Part shown: positions 24,796 through 33,711 of the stretch, piece by piece
Numbering within the stretch: the stretch's first letter is position 1
Layout: the number at the start of each line of letters is the position of its first letter
NCBI RefSeq assembly: GCF_014138605.1
Contig: NZ_JACJHX010000016.1
Coordinates: 31,328-78,906, forward strand
Direction of reading: 5' to 3'
Source of the DNA: Peribacillus huizhouensis
Lineage (GTDB): Bacteria; Bacillota; Bacilli; Bacillales; DSM-1321
DNA length: 47,579 nt
Program-made: the position numbers and the translations under genes
The notes under the pieces: generated by a model
The model's database searches: none
What the model saw: the letters and a program-made list of their open reading frames with translations, nothing else
What the model was told of the DNA's origin: nothing

Positions 24796-25119
24796 TTAAT
24801 CGGGTACATTCACTTTTTTATACACATCTATTAGTTCCTTCACCAAATCCAAAAATGTAATCGCATTCATTAAATGATCTTGTGCATGAACCATTAATAG
24901 CGTAACCTCAAATTTTTCCCCGGAAGCTTCTTGAGTTAACAAACCAGTTTGTGCATGGTGTGCTTTTACTAATTCCTCATTTGCTTCCTCAAGTCTTTGG
25001 ATGGACTGTTTGAAATTCCCTTCCTTGGCAGCCTGGACAGCCTCCATTCCAAAACTTTTGGCATTTCCGCTATGCATAATTAAACCCATTACAACTTCTA
25101 AATTTTTTGGCTCCTCCAC
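24796..25119 (-). CDS. PTS EIIA component, lactose/cellobiose family
   Basis: 107 residues starting at GTG 25119. All-helical IIA-Lac signature: VMGLIMHSGNAKSFGMEAVQ near residue 10, EANEELVKAHHAQTGLL near 45 and LLMVHAQDHLMNA near 73, whose His is the phosphorylated residue. It accepts phosphate from HPr and passes it to the IIB encoded 44 nt upstream. The length matches the family (about 105). Confidence 0.92.
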   Translation of the reverse strand: MEEPKNLEVVMGLIMHSGNAKSFGMEAVQAAKEGNFKQSIQRLEEANEELVKAHHAQTGLLTQEASGEKFEVTLLMVHAQDHLMNAITFLDLVKELIDVYKKVNVPD

Positions 25120-25163
25120 CAGATGTTCCCCGCCCTTTTAGCTTGTTAGATTTGTCCTAACAA

Positions 25164-25493
25164 TTAATTTTCATTGTTTGTAATCAATTCTAATGCAGTG
25201 GCTAACACTTTTTCGCCATCCATTTTACCGTAGTCTTTCATATCAATGACTGCGACCGGAATATGGGCATCGGCGACTATTTTTTCAAATTTACTTTTCA
25301 TGAAACGTACTTGCGGACCAATCAATAAAACATCTACTTTCTCCTTTGCTAATAACTTGGTAGCTTCGTTAGAAGACAGCGCCATGACATCAGCATCGAT
25401 TCCTTTCTCCTGCGCCGATTTTTTCATTCTAGTCATTAATAAACTTGTACTCATTCCCGCAGAACATACAAGTAGGATTTTCTTAGTGGTCAT
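25164..25493 (-). CDS. PTS EIIB component, lactose/cellobiose family
   Basis: 109 residues from ATG 25493 (GGAGATATGAAAA site). The P-loop is ILLVCSAGMSTSLLMTRM with the phosphorylated Cys at residue 10, then VLLIGPQVRFMKSKFE and PVAVIDMKDYGKMDGEKVLA. Cytoplasmic; transfers phosphate from EIIA to the sugar bound by EIIC. First gene of the operon IIB-IIA-mupG-IIC. A 19-bp palindrome lies 37 nt upstream of its start. Confidence 0.93.
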   Translation of the reverse strand: MTTKKILLVCSAGMSTSLLMTRMKKSAQEKGIDADVMALSSNEATKLLAKEKVDVLLIGPQVRFMKSKFEKIVADAHIPVAVIDMKDYGKMDGEKVLATALELITNNEN

Positions 25494-25529
25494 TTTTCAT
25501 ATCTCCTTTACTTTTATTATGTGAATTAC

Positions 25530-25548
25530 TTTACACTTTAAGTGTAAA
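25530..25548. promoter_or_regulatory. Perfect palindrome upstream of the PTS operon
   Basis: TTTACACTT-T-AAGTGTAAA: two perfect 9-bp arms around one base, 37-55 nt before the EIIB start codon. Probably an operator for the operon; the adjacent PRD regulator or a separate repressor could bind it. Confidence 0.65.
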
Positions 25549-25669
25549 ATGAATGCGCTTTATTTTTAAGTTTAGATATTTCCTTTAGCTAACGGAAAGG
25601 TGTACTCATTTAATGGAATTCCATAAATGGATGACCTTTGAAAGGTAAATTAAAGGCGGCAATTGAAAA

Positions 25670-25702
25670 TAAAAAAAGCCAATTGCTTTTGTAAGCAATC
25701 AG
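25670..25702 (-). terminator. Terminator of the PRD regulator gene
   Basis: Right after the stop codon: ATTGCTT-acaa-AAGCAAT, then TGGCTTTTTTTATTTT on the minus strand. It separates regulator from PTS operon transcription. Confidence 0.8.
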
Positions 25703-25703
25703 C

Positions 25704-27638
25704 TCAATTATGAATTTGCCCATACATCATTTTCACGATTTCCTCTTTGGAACTGCTTTTAATTAGTTTTTGAACGGTTGATTTATGTTCGATAATATTA
25801 ATTAATAGCTGATACATTTGATTTAAATTATCAGAACCACCTTCTTCAATATTTAATAAACAAACAAATTGAACCATTTTTTGTTCATCCCATTGAATCG
25901 GAGATTTTAACGTACATACTGTCCAAAATGTTTTATTTGTTATGGGTTTAATTGGGTGTGGGATAGCAACTAAATTGCCAAAACAAGTGGTTGCCAGATT
26001 TTCTCGTTCTAATACAAGTTCTACATAATCTTTTGAAACGAGACCTTGTTTATATAATTCATTACACAAGAAACGAATCGTATATTCCTTGGTATCCAAT
26101 TCTTGATGAATAAATATCCGTGATGGATGTAAATAATCCTTTATATTGCTTTTAGAGGAAACTAATTTTTTCTTTATATTTGTAATATCTTCCTCTTCTA
26201 AAAATGTATTGACCACAAGAACTGGTATACCTAATTTCTCCTTAATTGGAATGGTGCTAATAATAAAATCAATCCCCGATAAATTATATGAGGCCAAATT
26301 ATAATAATTGATTGTACCTACTATTTGGATGTCACTTTTAAATACATTTTGCAAATGATAAAACAGAAGTCTTGCACTTCCCATACCAGTTGCACACACA
26401 ATTAAAACCCTTTTTGCTTGTTTTTGTTTTTCCTTCAACCGTTCAAGGGCCGCTCCAATATGCAAGGCAATGTATGCAATTTCATTTTCATCTGTTTCTT
26501 TATTTAAGTAGTCCTCTATACATTTACTTGCAACAACAGCACCTTCAAATGCACTTGGAAATTTTTTCTTCGTTTGGTTCAATAACGGATTTCGCATATT
26601 TAGTCCATATCGTAATCGATTCATGGCTGGCCGAAGGTGTAAGGTTATCCCTTTTATAAATTCTAAGTCATTATAGAAGTCCCAATTAAACTCAGTCCTT
26701 AATTTTTCCATCATGCAATTCACAAGATTATTTACTTCATCAAATTCGCCAAAATTGGTTAATTCCTCTTTGGTTAATAATTTTGTCCCTAATAAATGGA
26801 CAATAATATAATCGATTTCCGATTTTGGGAAAGTTAACCCAGTAATGAACTCGACCTCTTTAATAATTTCCATTGAAACCATTTTTTCAATTGCATGTTC
26901 ATTCCCTATGTGAACACCCAATGGATCAATGATAAAGCCTTCTTGTATTCTTTTACATGCAATCGCAATATGAATAGTCAAGTTTCCCAGTTCAACATCC
27001 GAAATGTTAATATGATGATCATTTACCTTTTTTATCAGGACCTCTTTTATTTTTTCAAAAAATACGCTTTCTACTAGTTGAAAGGGGTCACCTTTCAAAG
27101 TAATATCCCAACTTTTTCTTAAGATCAAATTTGACAAACATGACCTTTTCATATGTTCGTCCCCTTCTACTTTTGTTCCATAATGAGGACGGTTCATGAT
27201 TTTCAATTTGTATTTATTTGTAATTTCTCGGACTAATTTCAGGTCTTGTTGCAGCGTTGATCTGGAAACAAATATTTCTTCTTCTAAAGTCTCAAATTTA
27301 ATAAAATCCTGAGCCAGCAGTAATCGTGTTACTATATATCGAACCCTGTCTTCCTGTTCCATGTAAGTAGTTGACTCGTTATTTTCTTCAGATAATAGAG
27401 AAGATTTTTTTGAAAGTAATTCGGAATTCAACACTTTCAATTGGTAGCCTTTTCCCCGTATCGATTCAATATGAATACTTAACATACCACAACTGTTAAG
27501 CTGCAACTGTTTAATTTCATTACGAACTGTTCTGTCACTAATACCCATTTCTTTAGCAATCCATTTAGCAGTTACGGGTTCAGAGGATTCTGCTAGAAAT
27601 TGTAAAATACTTTTTTGACGTTTGGTTAACGATAACAT
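25704..27638 (-). CDS. LicR/MtlR-type PRD transcriptional regulator with EIIB and EIIA domains
   Basis: 644 residues from ATG 27638. Order: HTH (residues 1-60; VTAKWIAKEMGISDRTVRNE), second Mga-like HTH (~85-160; EEEIFVSRSTLQQDLKLV), PRD1 (~190-290; LGNLTIHIAIACKRI), PRD2 (~300-405; EIAYIALHIGAALERL), EIIB-like domain with VLIVCATGMGSARLL near 408, and EIIA of the fructose/mannitol type with FGNLVAIPHPIKP near 560. Such activators respond to PTS phosphorylation of their PRD His residues and drive the neighbouring PTS operon. It is encoded immediately upstream on the same strand with its own terminator. Confidence 0.92.
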   Translation of the reverse strand: MLSLTKRQKSILQFLAESSEPVTAKWIAKEMGISDRTVRNEIKQLQLNSCGMLSIHIESIRGKGYQLKVLNSELLSKKSSLLSEENNESTTYMEQEDRVRYIVTRLLLAQDFIKFETLEEEIFVSRSTLQQDLKLVREITNKYKLKIMNRPHYGTKVEGDEHMKRSCLSNLILRKSWDITLKGDPFQLVESVFFEKIKEVLIKKVNDHHINISDVELGNLTIHIAIACKRIQEGFIIDPLGVHIGNEHAIEKMVSMEIIKEVEFITGLTFPKSEIDYIIVHLLGTKLLTKEELTNFGEFDEVNNLVNCMMEKLRTEFNWDFYNDLEFIKGITLHLRPAMNRLRYGLNMRNPLLNQTKKKFPSAFEGAVVASKCIEDYLNKETDENEIAYIALHIGAALERLKEKQKQAKRVLIVCATGMGSARLLFYHLQNVFKSDIQIVGTINYYNLASYNLSGIDFIISTIPIKEKLGIPVLVVNTFLEEEDITNIKKKLVSSKSNIKDYLHPSRIFIHQELDTKEYTIRFLCNELYKQGLVSKDYVELVLERENLATTCFGNLVAIPHPIKPITNKTFWTVCTLKSPIQWDEQKMVQFVCLLNIEEGGSDNLNQMYQLLINIIEHKSTVQKLIKSSSKEEIVKMMYGQIHN

Positions 27639-28122
27639 TCAAATCAACCCTTCTAGCATGCTACTATCATTACTCCTATTTTTGTTTATCTTTCAACTAT
27701 TGTTGCTATTATAGTCAGAGATAAATTTTTGATTCTATTGTATCAAACTTATCTTAATAATTGAACGATTCTATTTTTACCTTTCTTCACTGTATTGGCA
27801 ATCAATTCAAGTACTGAAGAACAGTATATTTATTTAAAGTTATAGATAAATATACACAGTCAATATGTCCCTTGACACGGAGCCTTTATGAGCTTGGTGT
27901 CCTGAGAAGGGAGAAAGTGTGAAATTTCTCTTCCTTTCGAAAGGCGAATAGCCTACCGCGCTCACCTCTCCATGTAAAGCGATGATATACAAATAATATA
28001 CTGCCAAAACCTATATTTTTTCGCCATGAGTGCCTGTCACTCCCCGAAGTTTAGTAGATTTTGTCGACAAATTCAGATAGTAGAATCTTTGATGATTGTA
28101 AATTTATAGGTTAACCCATACA
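27639..28122. other. Intergenic stretch
   Basis: No gene seen. A weak imperfect hairpin (TTGACACGGAGC...GCTTGGTGTC, about 27872-27903) and GC-richer words such as CTACCGCGCTCACCTCTCC occur near 27950, unlike the surrounding AT-rich DNA; origin unknown. Confidence 0.4.
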
Positions 28123-28148
28123 AAGGCTCAGTAGTTAAACTGAGCCTT
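28123..28148. terminator. Perfect hairpin
   Basis: AAGGCTCAGT-agttaa-ACTGAGCCTT; no long T-run and no intact gene within 400 nt, so possibly a relic of a lost gene. Confidence 0.5.
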
Positions 28149-28314
28149 ATAAAATAACTGTTTAATTTAAAATAAGCTGTTATACACACTACACGTGCAC
28201 GGAGTGTATGTGGCAACACACGGGGTGTTGATGAGTAATTAATTCTTCAAGGAATCAATCAAAATTCCCGTTTACCATTACATATACGCAATATGGGATA
28301 TTCCTTTAATTTCT

Positions 28315-28554
28315 TTAAACATTCTTCCTGTTACGGATTTTGATTAAAATATCTATTATTTTTATTTGACCATGGAATACTGCTTGTAATAATAAAACCA
28401 ACACAGCAAAATTTAATGGCTTTTTGTTAACATCAACAAAATCAAAGAAAACAGGTACAAAAGAGATTATAAAAGTTAAACTCCCTGATATCACTAAGAT
28501 AAACAGGTATAAAATCCTAATTAAATTATCAATCCATTTATCATAAAACTCTTC
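28315..28554 (-). pseudogene. Membrane-protein frame without start codon
   Basis: 80 sense codons between TAA (28555) and TAA (28315) with no ATG/GTG/TTG near the beginning. It contains two hydrophobic segments (LIRILYLFILVISG-LTFIISFVPVFFDF and FAVLVLLLQAVFHG) and a charged end (KIRNRKNV). Looks like the tail of a small integral membrane protein whose start was lost. Family not recognised. Confidence 0.45.
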
Positions 28555-28670
28555 TTATAGGTAACATTTATGTATTTACTTCCGTATATCATAATTTTAA
28601 GAATATGCGAGATAATAAACCTTTTGATGTGTCAAACTTCCAGAACAGTCTAATATTTATTATAAATATA

Positions 28671-28706
28671 AAGAAACTATCTCTTACTATTTCGAGATAG
28701 TTTCTT
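28671..28706 (-). terminator. Terminator after dsdA
   Basis: Perfect 13-bp stem AAGAAACTATCTC / GAGATAGTTTCTT with a 10-nt loop, 16 nt after the dsdA stop codon. Confidence 0.85.
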
Positions 28707-28721
28707 ACTACAAATGAACTT

Positions 28722-30095
28722 TTAATTATTCAGGGTAGCGGATGCCTCTTTTCCCTTTTTATAATATGTTTCCATTACATCTTTTGGAACCATACTACCT
28801 CCTGTTGCCCAAGCGATATGTGAAACATTTTTTATTTTATTTTTTAAGTTGTTATTCTCTATATACCTTTGTCCAGCTTCATCTCTGAATAATTGAATTG
28901 GACCATGGATTCCAGCTAATGCAGAAGGTTCTAATTGAATATTTTCTGAGTCGGATAACATACTTAATAGTATATATAACTCCTCATCTTTTACAGTATA
29001 TGATCCACTCATTAGGTTTTCTAATGTTTTCCCTACGAAACCTGAAGCCCTACCAACAGCGAGTCCATCTGCATCAGTAATGTTATCGATTCCAAAATCT
29101 TGCACCGATACTTTATCATGCATACCTGTCATTAATCCTATAACCATACATGGGGAATGTGTTGGTTCGGCAAAGAAGCAATGTACATTATCCTTGAAAA
29201 CTAACTTTAGCCCAAATGCTACTCCACCAGGTCCGCCACCAACTCCACATGGAAGATAAACAAATAATGGATGATCCTCATCAACAACTACATTCATTTC
29301 TTCTAATTGCCTTTTTAATCTATAAGCTGCTACAGCGTATCCTAAAAATAAGTTAGTCGAATTTTCATCATCAACAAAGTACATGTTTGGATCTGCTTCT
29401 GCTTGTTTTCTACCTTCCTCTACTGCCTTACTATAATCTGATTCGTACTCAATTACTGTAACACCCTTGCTTCTAAGGAGGTCTTTCTTCCATTGTTTTG
29501 CGTCAGCTGACATATGAACATAAACCTTGAACCCTAATTGTGCACTCATTATTCCGATACTAAGGCCTAGGTTTCCAGTTGATCCCACTGCAATTGAATA
29601 CTTCGAGAAAAACTCTCTAAATTTATCACTATCGATGTTTGAATAATCATCTTTTATTGTTAGCATGTTATTCTCAATAGCTAAATCTTCTGCATGTTTT
29701 AAAACCTCATAAATACCGCCTCTTGCCTTAATTGACCCAGAGATAGCAAGATGACTATCACATTTGAGCAATAATTGACCTAAGATTTCTTGATTATATG
29801 TTTCTTCCATTTTACTTTGCATAGTAGGAATTGGAACAATAGGTGATTCAATAATTCCATTTGTTTTTTCTGTTTCTGGGAAAACCTTAGCAATATATGG
29901 AGCAAATCTATTTAATCTTTCTTCTGCATCTCTTACATCCTTCTCTGATAAAGAGATCTTTTTAGTAGCATCTGCAAACTTTTCATATTTAGAATTTGTC
30001 CAAAACACTTCGTCAGTTGAAATAATCTTGCTCATTAGAGGATACTGCTCTTCCCATTCCTTTATAGTTCTTCCTTGAATTATCTTATTTTCCAT
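28722..30095 (-). CDS. dsdA: D-serine ammonia-lyase (D-serine dehydratase)
   Basis: 457 residues from ATG 30095 (GGAAGG site); family length about 440. Fold-type II PLP enzyme: the PLP lysine is in [14 protein letters not shown] near residue 121, the phosphate-binding loop is [13 protein letters not shown] near 170, CGVGGGPGG near 283 forms the glycine-rich loop, and ATGGSMVP near 438 contacts the cofactor. It converts D-serine to pyruvate and ammonia through 2-aminoacrylate. Last gene of ridA-gntP-dsdA; the RidA product removes the reactive 2-aminoacrylate intermediate. Confidence 0.94.
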   Translation of the reverse strand: MENKIIQGRTIKEWEEQYPLMSKIISTDEVFWTNSKYEKFADATKKISLSEKDVRDAEERLNRFAPYIAKVFPETEKTNGIIESPIVPIPTMQSKMEETYNQEILGQLLLKCDSHLAISGSIKARGGIYEVLKHAEDLAIENNMLTIKDDYSNIDSDKFREFFSKYSIAVGSTGNLGLSIGIMSAQLGFKVYVHMSADAKQWKKDLLRSKGVTVIEYESDYSKAVEEGRKQAEADPNMYFVDDENSTNLFLGYAVAAYRLKRQLEEMNVVVDEDHPLFVYLPCGVGGGPGGVAFGLKLVFKDNVHCFFAEPTHSPCMVIGLMTGMHDKVSVQDFGIDNITDADGLAVGRASGFVGKTLENLMSGSYTVKDEELYILLSMLSDSENIQLEPSALAGIHGPIQLFRDEAGQRYIENNNLKNKIKNVSHIAWATGGSMVPKDVMETYYKKGKEASATLNN

Positions 30096-30142
30096 TCCAA
30101 CTCATCTTCCTTCCATAATTTATTTTTCTTATTCATAATTTT

Positions 30143-31492
30143 TTATATAAATTGTGCTAAAAGTAATACCCCTCCAAGTGCAACAATCGATGCAAGAACA
30201 GTTGCAGCAGTGAAGCTCTTAAACGCATCTGGTAATGATAATCCCAAATATTCTTTTACAAGCCAGAAAGCAGAATCGTTAACATGACACCATCCAATAG
30301 CTCCAGCACCAATAGCGAGAACTGCAATTTCTGGACTCAAAGTTGGATAAGCGGCCAACAATGGACCTATTATTCCCGCAGCACTAAGCATGGCTACCGT
30401 AACGGATCCAATAGCAAGGTGTAAAATTGCTGCTACTAGCCAAGCCAAAATAATTGGGTTCATATTTAATGATTGCATAATATTAGATAACTCTGTACCT
30501 AACCCACTATCAACCAAAAACGCATTATAAGCACCGCCACCACCAATGATCAACAAAATGGATGCAATTGACTTAAATCCTTCCTCAGAATGAGATAATA
30601 GTTCTTTCATCTTTAGACCACGAGAAAGTCCTAATGTGTAATAAGCTACAAATACTGAAATAAGTAAAGCGATAATTGGATTACCTAAAAATCTAACAAG
30701 ATTGTAAGAAAAAGAACCTTCTGTAAGATATAAATCACTTGCTGTTTTTCCTACCATAATGAATAAAGGTAGAAGAATAGTAAATAAAGTAATTCCAAAC
30801 CCAGGAAGCTTCTCATCTGGCGTTGGGGCTTTTACCTCTAATTCATTAAATGCTTCGGTCCTACACTTACCACTAATGAACTTAGCAAAAATTGGCCCAG
30901 CAATGATTGCAGTAGGTGTTCCTATAAGAAGTGCATATAAAATAACTTTCCCAACATCGGCTCCCAACATTTCGGTAACAGCAAATGCTGCCGGATGTGG
31001 AGGTACCATGGCGTGTACAACCATCAGAGATATTGCCAAAGGAATTCCAATTCTTATAAGCGACACCTTAGCTTGTCTCGCAACGATGAAAATTATTGGA
31101 AAAAGTAAAACAAAACCTACTTCAAAAAATACTGGAATTCCAGCAATTAAGCCTATAAGTGTCATAACCCAAGGCGCACGTTTTTCTCCCATAGCATTTA
31201 GCATTGTTCGTGCCAAGCGCTCAGCACCACCAGATATCTCTAACATCTTACCTAAGATCGTTCCAAAACCGATTACAACAGCTAGTGATCCCAGCGTTCC
31301 ACCTACTCCACTTTCAATGGAAGTAACAATATCAGTTAGGGGCATACCTGTAGCTAATCCAATAAAGATCCCCGCCAGAACTAAAGAAATAAATGGATGG
31401 ACTTTAAGTTTAAGTATAAGAAAAATAAGTATTACAATAGATAAAAATAATACCAGCATCATCATTGCACCTGATTGCATTTTTGTATTCAT
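30143..31492 (-). CDS. GntP-family permease, probably for D-serine (DsdX-like)
   Basis: 449 residues if started at ATG 31492; ATG 31480 (MQSG...) is equally possible because AAAGGA directly abuts the first. Typical GntP family: about 12 hydrophobic helices, VVIGFGTILGKMLEISGGAE near residue 85, FFEVGFVLLFPI near 130, VPPHPAA near 165 and GAIGWCHVNDSAFW near 410. The family imports gluconate or other hydroxy/amino acids with H+. Here the position 47 nt before dsdA argues for D-serine rather than gluconate. Confidence 0.88.
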   Translation of the reverse strand: MNTKMQSGAMMMLVLFLSIVILIFLILKLKVHPFISLVLAGIFIGLATGMPLTDIVTSIESGVGGTLGSLAVVIGFGTILGKMLEISGGAERLARTMLNAMGEKRAPWVMTLIGLIAGIPVFFEVGFVLLFPIIFIVARQAKVSLIRIGIPLAISLMVVHAMVPPHPAAFAVTEMLGADVGKVILYALLIGTPTAIIAGPIFAKFISGKCRTEAFNELEVKAPTPDEKLPGFGITLFTILLPLFIMVGKTASDLYLTEGSFSYNLVRFLGNPIIALLISVFVAYYTLGLSRGLKMKELLSHSEEGFKSIASILLIIGGGGAYNAFLVDSGLGTELSNIMQSLNMNPIILAWLVAAILHLAIGSVTVAMLSAAGIIGPLLAAYPTLSPEIAVLAIGAGAIGWCHVNDSAFWLVKEYLGLSLPDAFKSFTAATVLASIVALGGVLLLAQFI

Positions 31493-31578
31493 TCCTTTCG
31501 TTTCGCTCAAGGACAAAACGTTATTAAATACGTATGCCTTAAGCGAGATTTTGGAGTTACATTTATCAACATGCAGGC

Positions 31579-31594
31579 ATGTAAATGCTTACAT
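31579..31594. promoter_or_regulatory. 16-bp operator-like palindrome, proximal copy
   Basis: ATGTAA-ATGC-TTACAT, perfect 6-bp arms. Identical to the copy at 31611; the centres are 32 bp apart (three helical turns). Located 87 nt upstream of the gntP start. A further GCATGT lies next to it at 31578. Confidence 0.75.
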
Positions 31595-31610
31595 TCATCA
31601 ATATATAAAC

Positions 31611-31626
31611 ATGTAAATGCTTACAT
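31611..31626. promoter_or_regulatory. 16-bp operator-like palindrome, distal copy
   Basis: ATGTAAATGCTTACAT, identical to the copy at 31579. Likely the second site for a dimeric regulator acting on gntP-dsdA. Confidence 0.75.
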
Positions 31627-31736
31627 TTTAAACCAATAGTATAACCTATATTTTATTTCGAAAGGGCTTTCAAAATTTAAAAGGGTTCAAGCTAATACAT
31701 TTTCTCTAAACAAAAGATTACAAGATTCATAGTAAA

Positions 31737-32111
31737 TTATTTTATCGCAATGGCATCAATTTCTACTCTTACATCCTTTGGTAATCTAGCAACTTCTACA
31801 GCTACTCTAGCGGGATACGGGTATTGGAAGAAATTCCCATACACTTCGTTCATTGCGCCAAACTCATTCATATCTTTTAAATAAACGGTTACCTTCACAA
31901 CGTCATCTAAACTATAGTTGCCGCTCTCCAATATGAATTTAATATTCTTTAGTGACTGTTTCGTTTGTTCAGTTACACCTTCTGGGATCGTATTGTCTTC
32001 GGCGTTCACTGGTAATTGTCCTGAAACAAACGCAATCCCCTTGCTTACAACACATTGAGAATAGGGTCCTATAGCACTTGGTGCGTTTGTTGTATTGATT
32101 ATTTCCTTCAT
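31737..32111 (-). CDS. ridA: RidA family enamine/imine deaminase
   Basis: 124 residues from ATG 32111 (AAGGCGGTGAAA site). Complete Rid signature: APSAIGPYSQCVV at residue 10, FVSGQLPV, VVKVTVYLKDM, and PARVAVEVARLPKDVRVEIDA with the catalytic Arg near residue 104. RidA hydrolyses 2-aminoacrylate, the intermediate released by PLP dehydratases such as DsdA encoded downstream. First gene of the D-serine block, divergent from its regulator. Confidence 0.94.
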   Translation of the reverse strand: MKEIINTTNAPSAIGPYSQCVVSKGIAFVSGQLPVNAEDNTIPEGVTEQTKQSLKNIKFILESGNYSLDDVVKVTVYLKDMNEFGAMNEVYGNFFQYPYPARVAVEVARLPKDVRVEIDAIAIK

Positions 32112-32140
32112 GTTTTCACCGCCTTAGTTGTTATGACTTT

Positions 32141-32169
32141 ATTTTATTTCGTGTCTTGTTATTCGTCAA
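32141..32169 (-). promoter_or_regulatory. Sigma-A-type promoter for ridA
   Basis: On the minus strand TTGACG (complement of 32164-32169), 17-nt spacer, TAAAAT (complement of 32141-32146), ending 30 nt before the ridA start codon. Confidence 0.7.
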
Positions 32170-32333
32170 TAATAATTTATTATCACTTTGATATTTTTTT
32201 ATTAACAAGTAGAATTTTTATTACAATAGTGAATTATTACATGGTATTATATGGTTGATACCTATAAATATATCAATATCATCACTCAAGCTTAATGATA
32301 GATTCTACCAAATATAGAAGGGACGTATCCTAT

Positions 32334-33038
32334 ATGAGCAAAATTATGGATTATTACAAAGAATTAGTTGGATTTTTAGGATTGGTGGTGGGTGAAAACT
32401 GCGAAATCGCCCTGCAGGATGTAAGTGATGAAAAAGATTGCATTGTTGCAATTGCGAACGGTCATATTAGCGGCAGGAAAGTAGGGTCTCCCTTAACAGA
32501 TCTTGCTCTTAAGTTTATCAAAAGCGAAGTATGGAAAGAAAAGGATTATGTTTATAATTATAAGGGTAAAACGAAGAATAATAAGATATTAAATTCTTCC
32601 ACTTTTTTTATAAAAGAAAAAGGGAATTTATTAGGAATGCTTTGTATTAATATCGACAATTCTAAACTTATTGACTTAAGCCAGGAAATTCTTCGTTTAG
32701 GTTTTGGCGGCGGTTTAAAATTACAGTCAGAAGCTCCTACAGACTTCAGTACCGTTCAACTTTCACTTGATACCGCCCCTACCGAAACGGAAAACTTCTT
32801 TGAAAATCCGGAAGACATCGTGGATTCTGTTATCAAAGAGTTTTATGAAGAAAAACAAATTCCAACCGAGCGCCTAACACAAAAGGAAAAGATAGAGTTA
32901 ATTGAAAAGCTTGAAAGTACAGGTATCTTTAAGATCAAAGGTTCTATCAGCCAAATTGCTGATAAATTGATGGTATCTGAGGCAAGTGTGTATCGATATC
33001 GTTCGAAACTGCAGAAGATGAAGCAGGGGGTGAACTGA
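32334..33038 (+). CDS. YheO/DauR-like transcriptional regulator
   Basis: 234 residues from ATG 32334 (AGAAGGGAC site); an upstream ATG at 32295 has no RBS. N-terminal YheO-like PAS domain (residues ~5-115: LGLVVGENCEIALQDVSDEK, NGHISGRKVGSPLTDLAL, SSTFFIKEKGNLLGMLCINI), a linker, then a C-terminal HTH of the PF13309 type (LTQKEKIELIEKLESTGIFK, GSISQIADKLMVSEASVYRY). The P. aeruginosa relative DauR controls D-amino-acid catabolism, which fits the divergent ridA-gntP-dsdA genes. The effector is probably D-serine; inferred from context. Confidence 0.85.
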   Translation: MSKIMDYYKELVGFLGLVVGENCEIALQDVSDEKDCIVAIANGHISGRKVGSPLTDLALKFIKSEVWKEKDYVYNYKGKTKNNKILNSSTFFIKEKGNLLGMLCINIDNSKLIDLSQEILRLGFGGGLKLQSEAPTDFSTVQLSLDTAPTETENFFENPEDIVDSVIKEFYEEKQIPTERLTQKEKIELIEKLESTGIFKIKGSISQIADKLMVSEASVYRYRSKLQKMKQGVN

Positions 33039-33295
33039 ACATTATTTGAAAATATAGGAGGTGAAACGGGAAATGGGGCAGGTTACTGACTCTTTGTTAT
33101 AGAGAGTAGGGGGGCATTTCCATGGCCCCCTACTCATCAATTCGCACGTGCCCTCTAAAGGCATACGGCTTACCATCATGTTACATTGAATACCTTTATT
33201 TACCTTGAACAATGTTTTCTACAGTAGGGTACGAACGGTTTAGTTGACGGGGTCAAGCCCCACGGGCAGTTACGCTCTTCCATGGCTACTGATAT
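33039..33295. other. Mobile-element-like scar with strong hairpin
   Basis: AGGAGGTGAAACGGGAA precedes a 9-codon frame (MGQVTDSLL-stop). Then comes a perfect 10-bp stem GAGTAGGGGG / CCCCCTACTC (33103-33136), followed by GC-rich text unlike its surroundings (GTGCCCTCTAAAGGCATACG, TTGACGGGGTCAAGCCCCAC, with a local GGGGTCAAGCCCC inverted repeat). This looks like the stripped end of an insertion sequence or intron; the family was not identified. Confidence 0.4.
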
Positions 33296-33299
33296 AATA

Positions 33300-33575
33300 T
33301 AACCATATAAATATGGTACAATTATAACCCGCATAGAAATTGGCTCCGACGTGAATGTTGTACCTAAAGCTACTATGTAAATTATTTCTAAATACTCGGA
33401 TTTCCCCCTAGGGTTCCAGGAAATTCTTTAATAATGCTCTCTTTTCTTTTTAAATCTTCAATTGTACAATTATTAAATTCTTGAACAAGTTTATGGACAC
33501 GGATATTTTTCATTCTTAGTTCATCAGTACCCCGTTGATAATGAATTTTCCCTTTATCTCCTATATATAATCTCC
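33300..33575 (-). pseudogene. Sugar O-acetyltransferase (Maa/LacA type) remnant
   Basis: Minus-strand text: MKNIRVHKLVQEFNNCTIED, LKRKESIIKEFPGTLGGNPS, then after a stop/frame change NIHVGANFYAGYNCTIF. This matches the N-terminal part and first hexapeptide turns of maltose/galactoside acetyltransferases (LxxEFNxTxPxExxxRxxLLKELxGxxG...NIxIGxNFYANYNCxIL). The DYG segment between is missing and the beta-helix end is absent. Confidence 0.7.
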
Positions 33576-33711
33576 TTTATCATTTACTTCTAACATACCA
33601 CACTATCTTCAAGAGACCTGCTTGTTAGTTTAAGTTACAAACATTTACAATCTATAAGTCTTCCCAGAAGCTTGCTCACGAGCTACTTTCAGAAAATGAT
33701 CCAAAAAATAC

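Noticed and set aside
27872..27903. Imperfect hairpin TTGACACGGAGC...GCTTGGTGTC as a terminator or riboswitch
   Set aside because: Two mismatches, no T-run and no gene next to it; not strong enough to call.
30759..31616. 285-codon plus-strand frame opposite the GntP permease
   Set aside because: Antisense shadow of a well-supported transporter gene; Ile/Ser/Thr-rich, no RBS, no recognisable domain.
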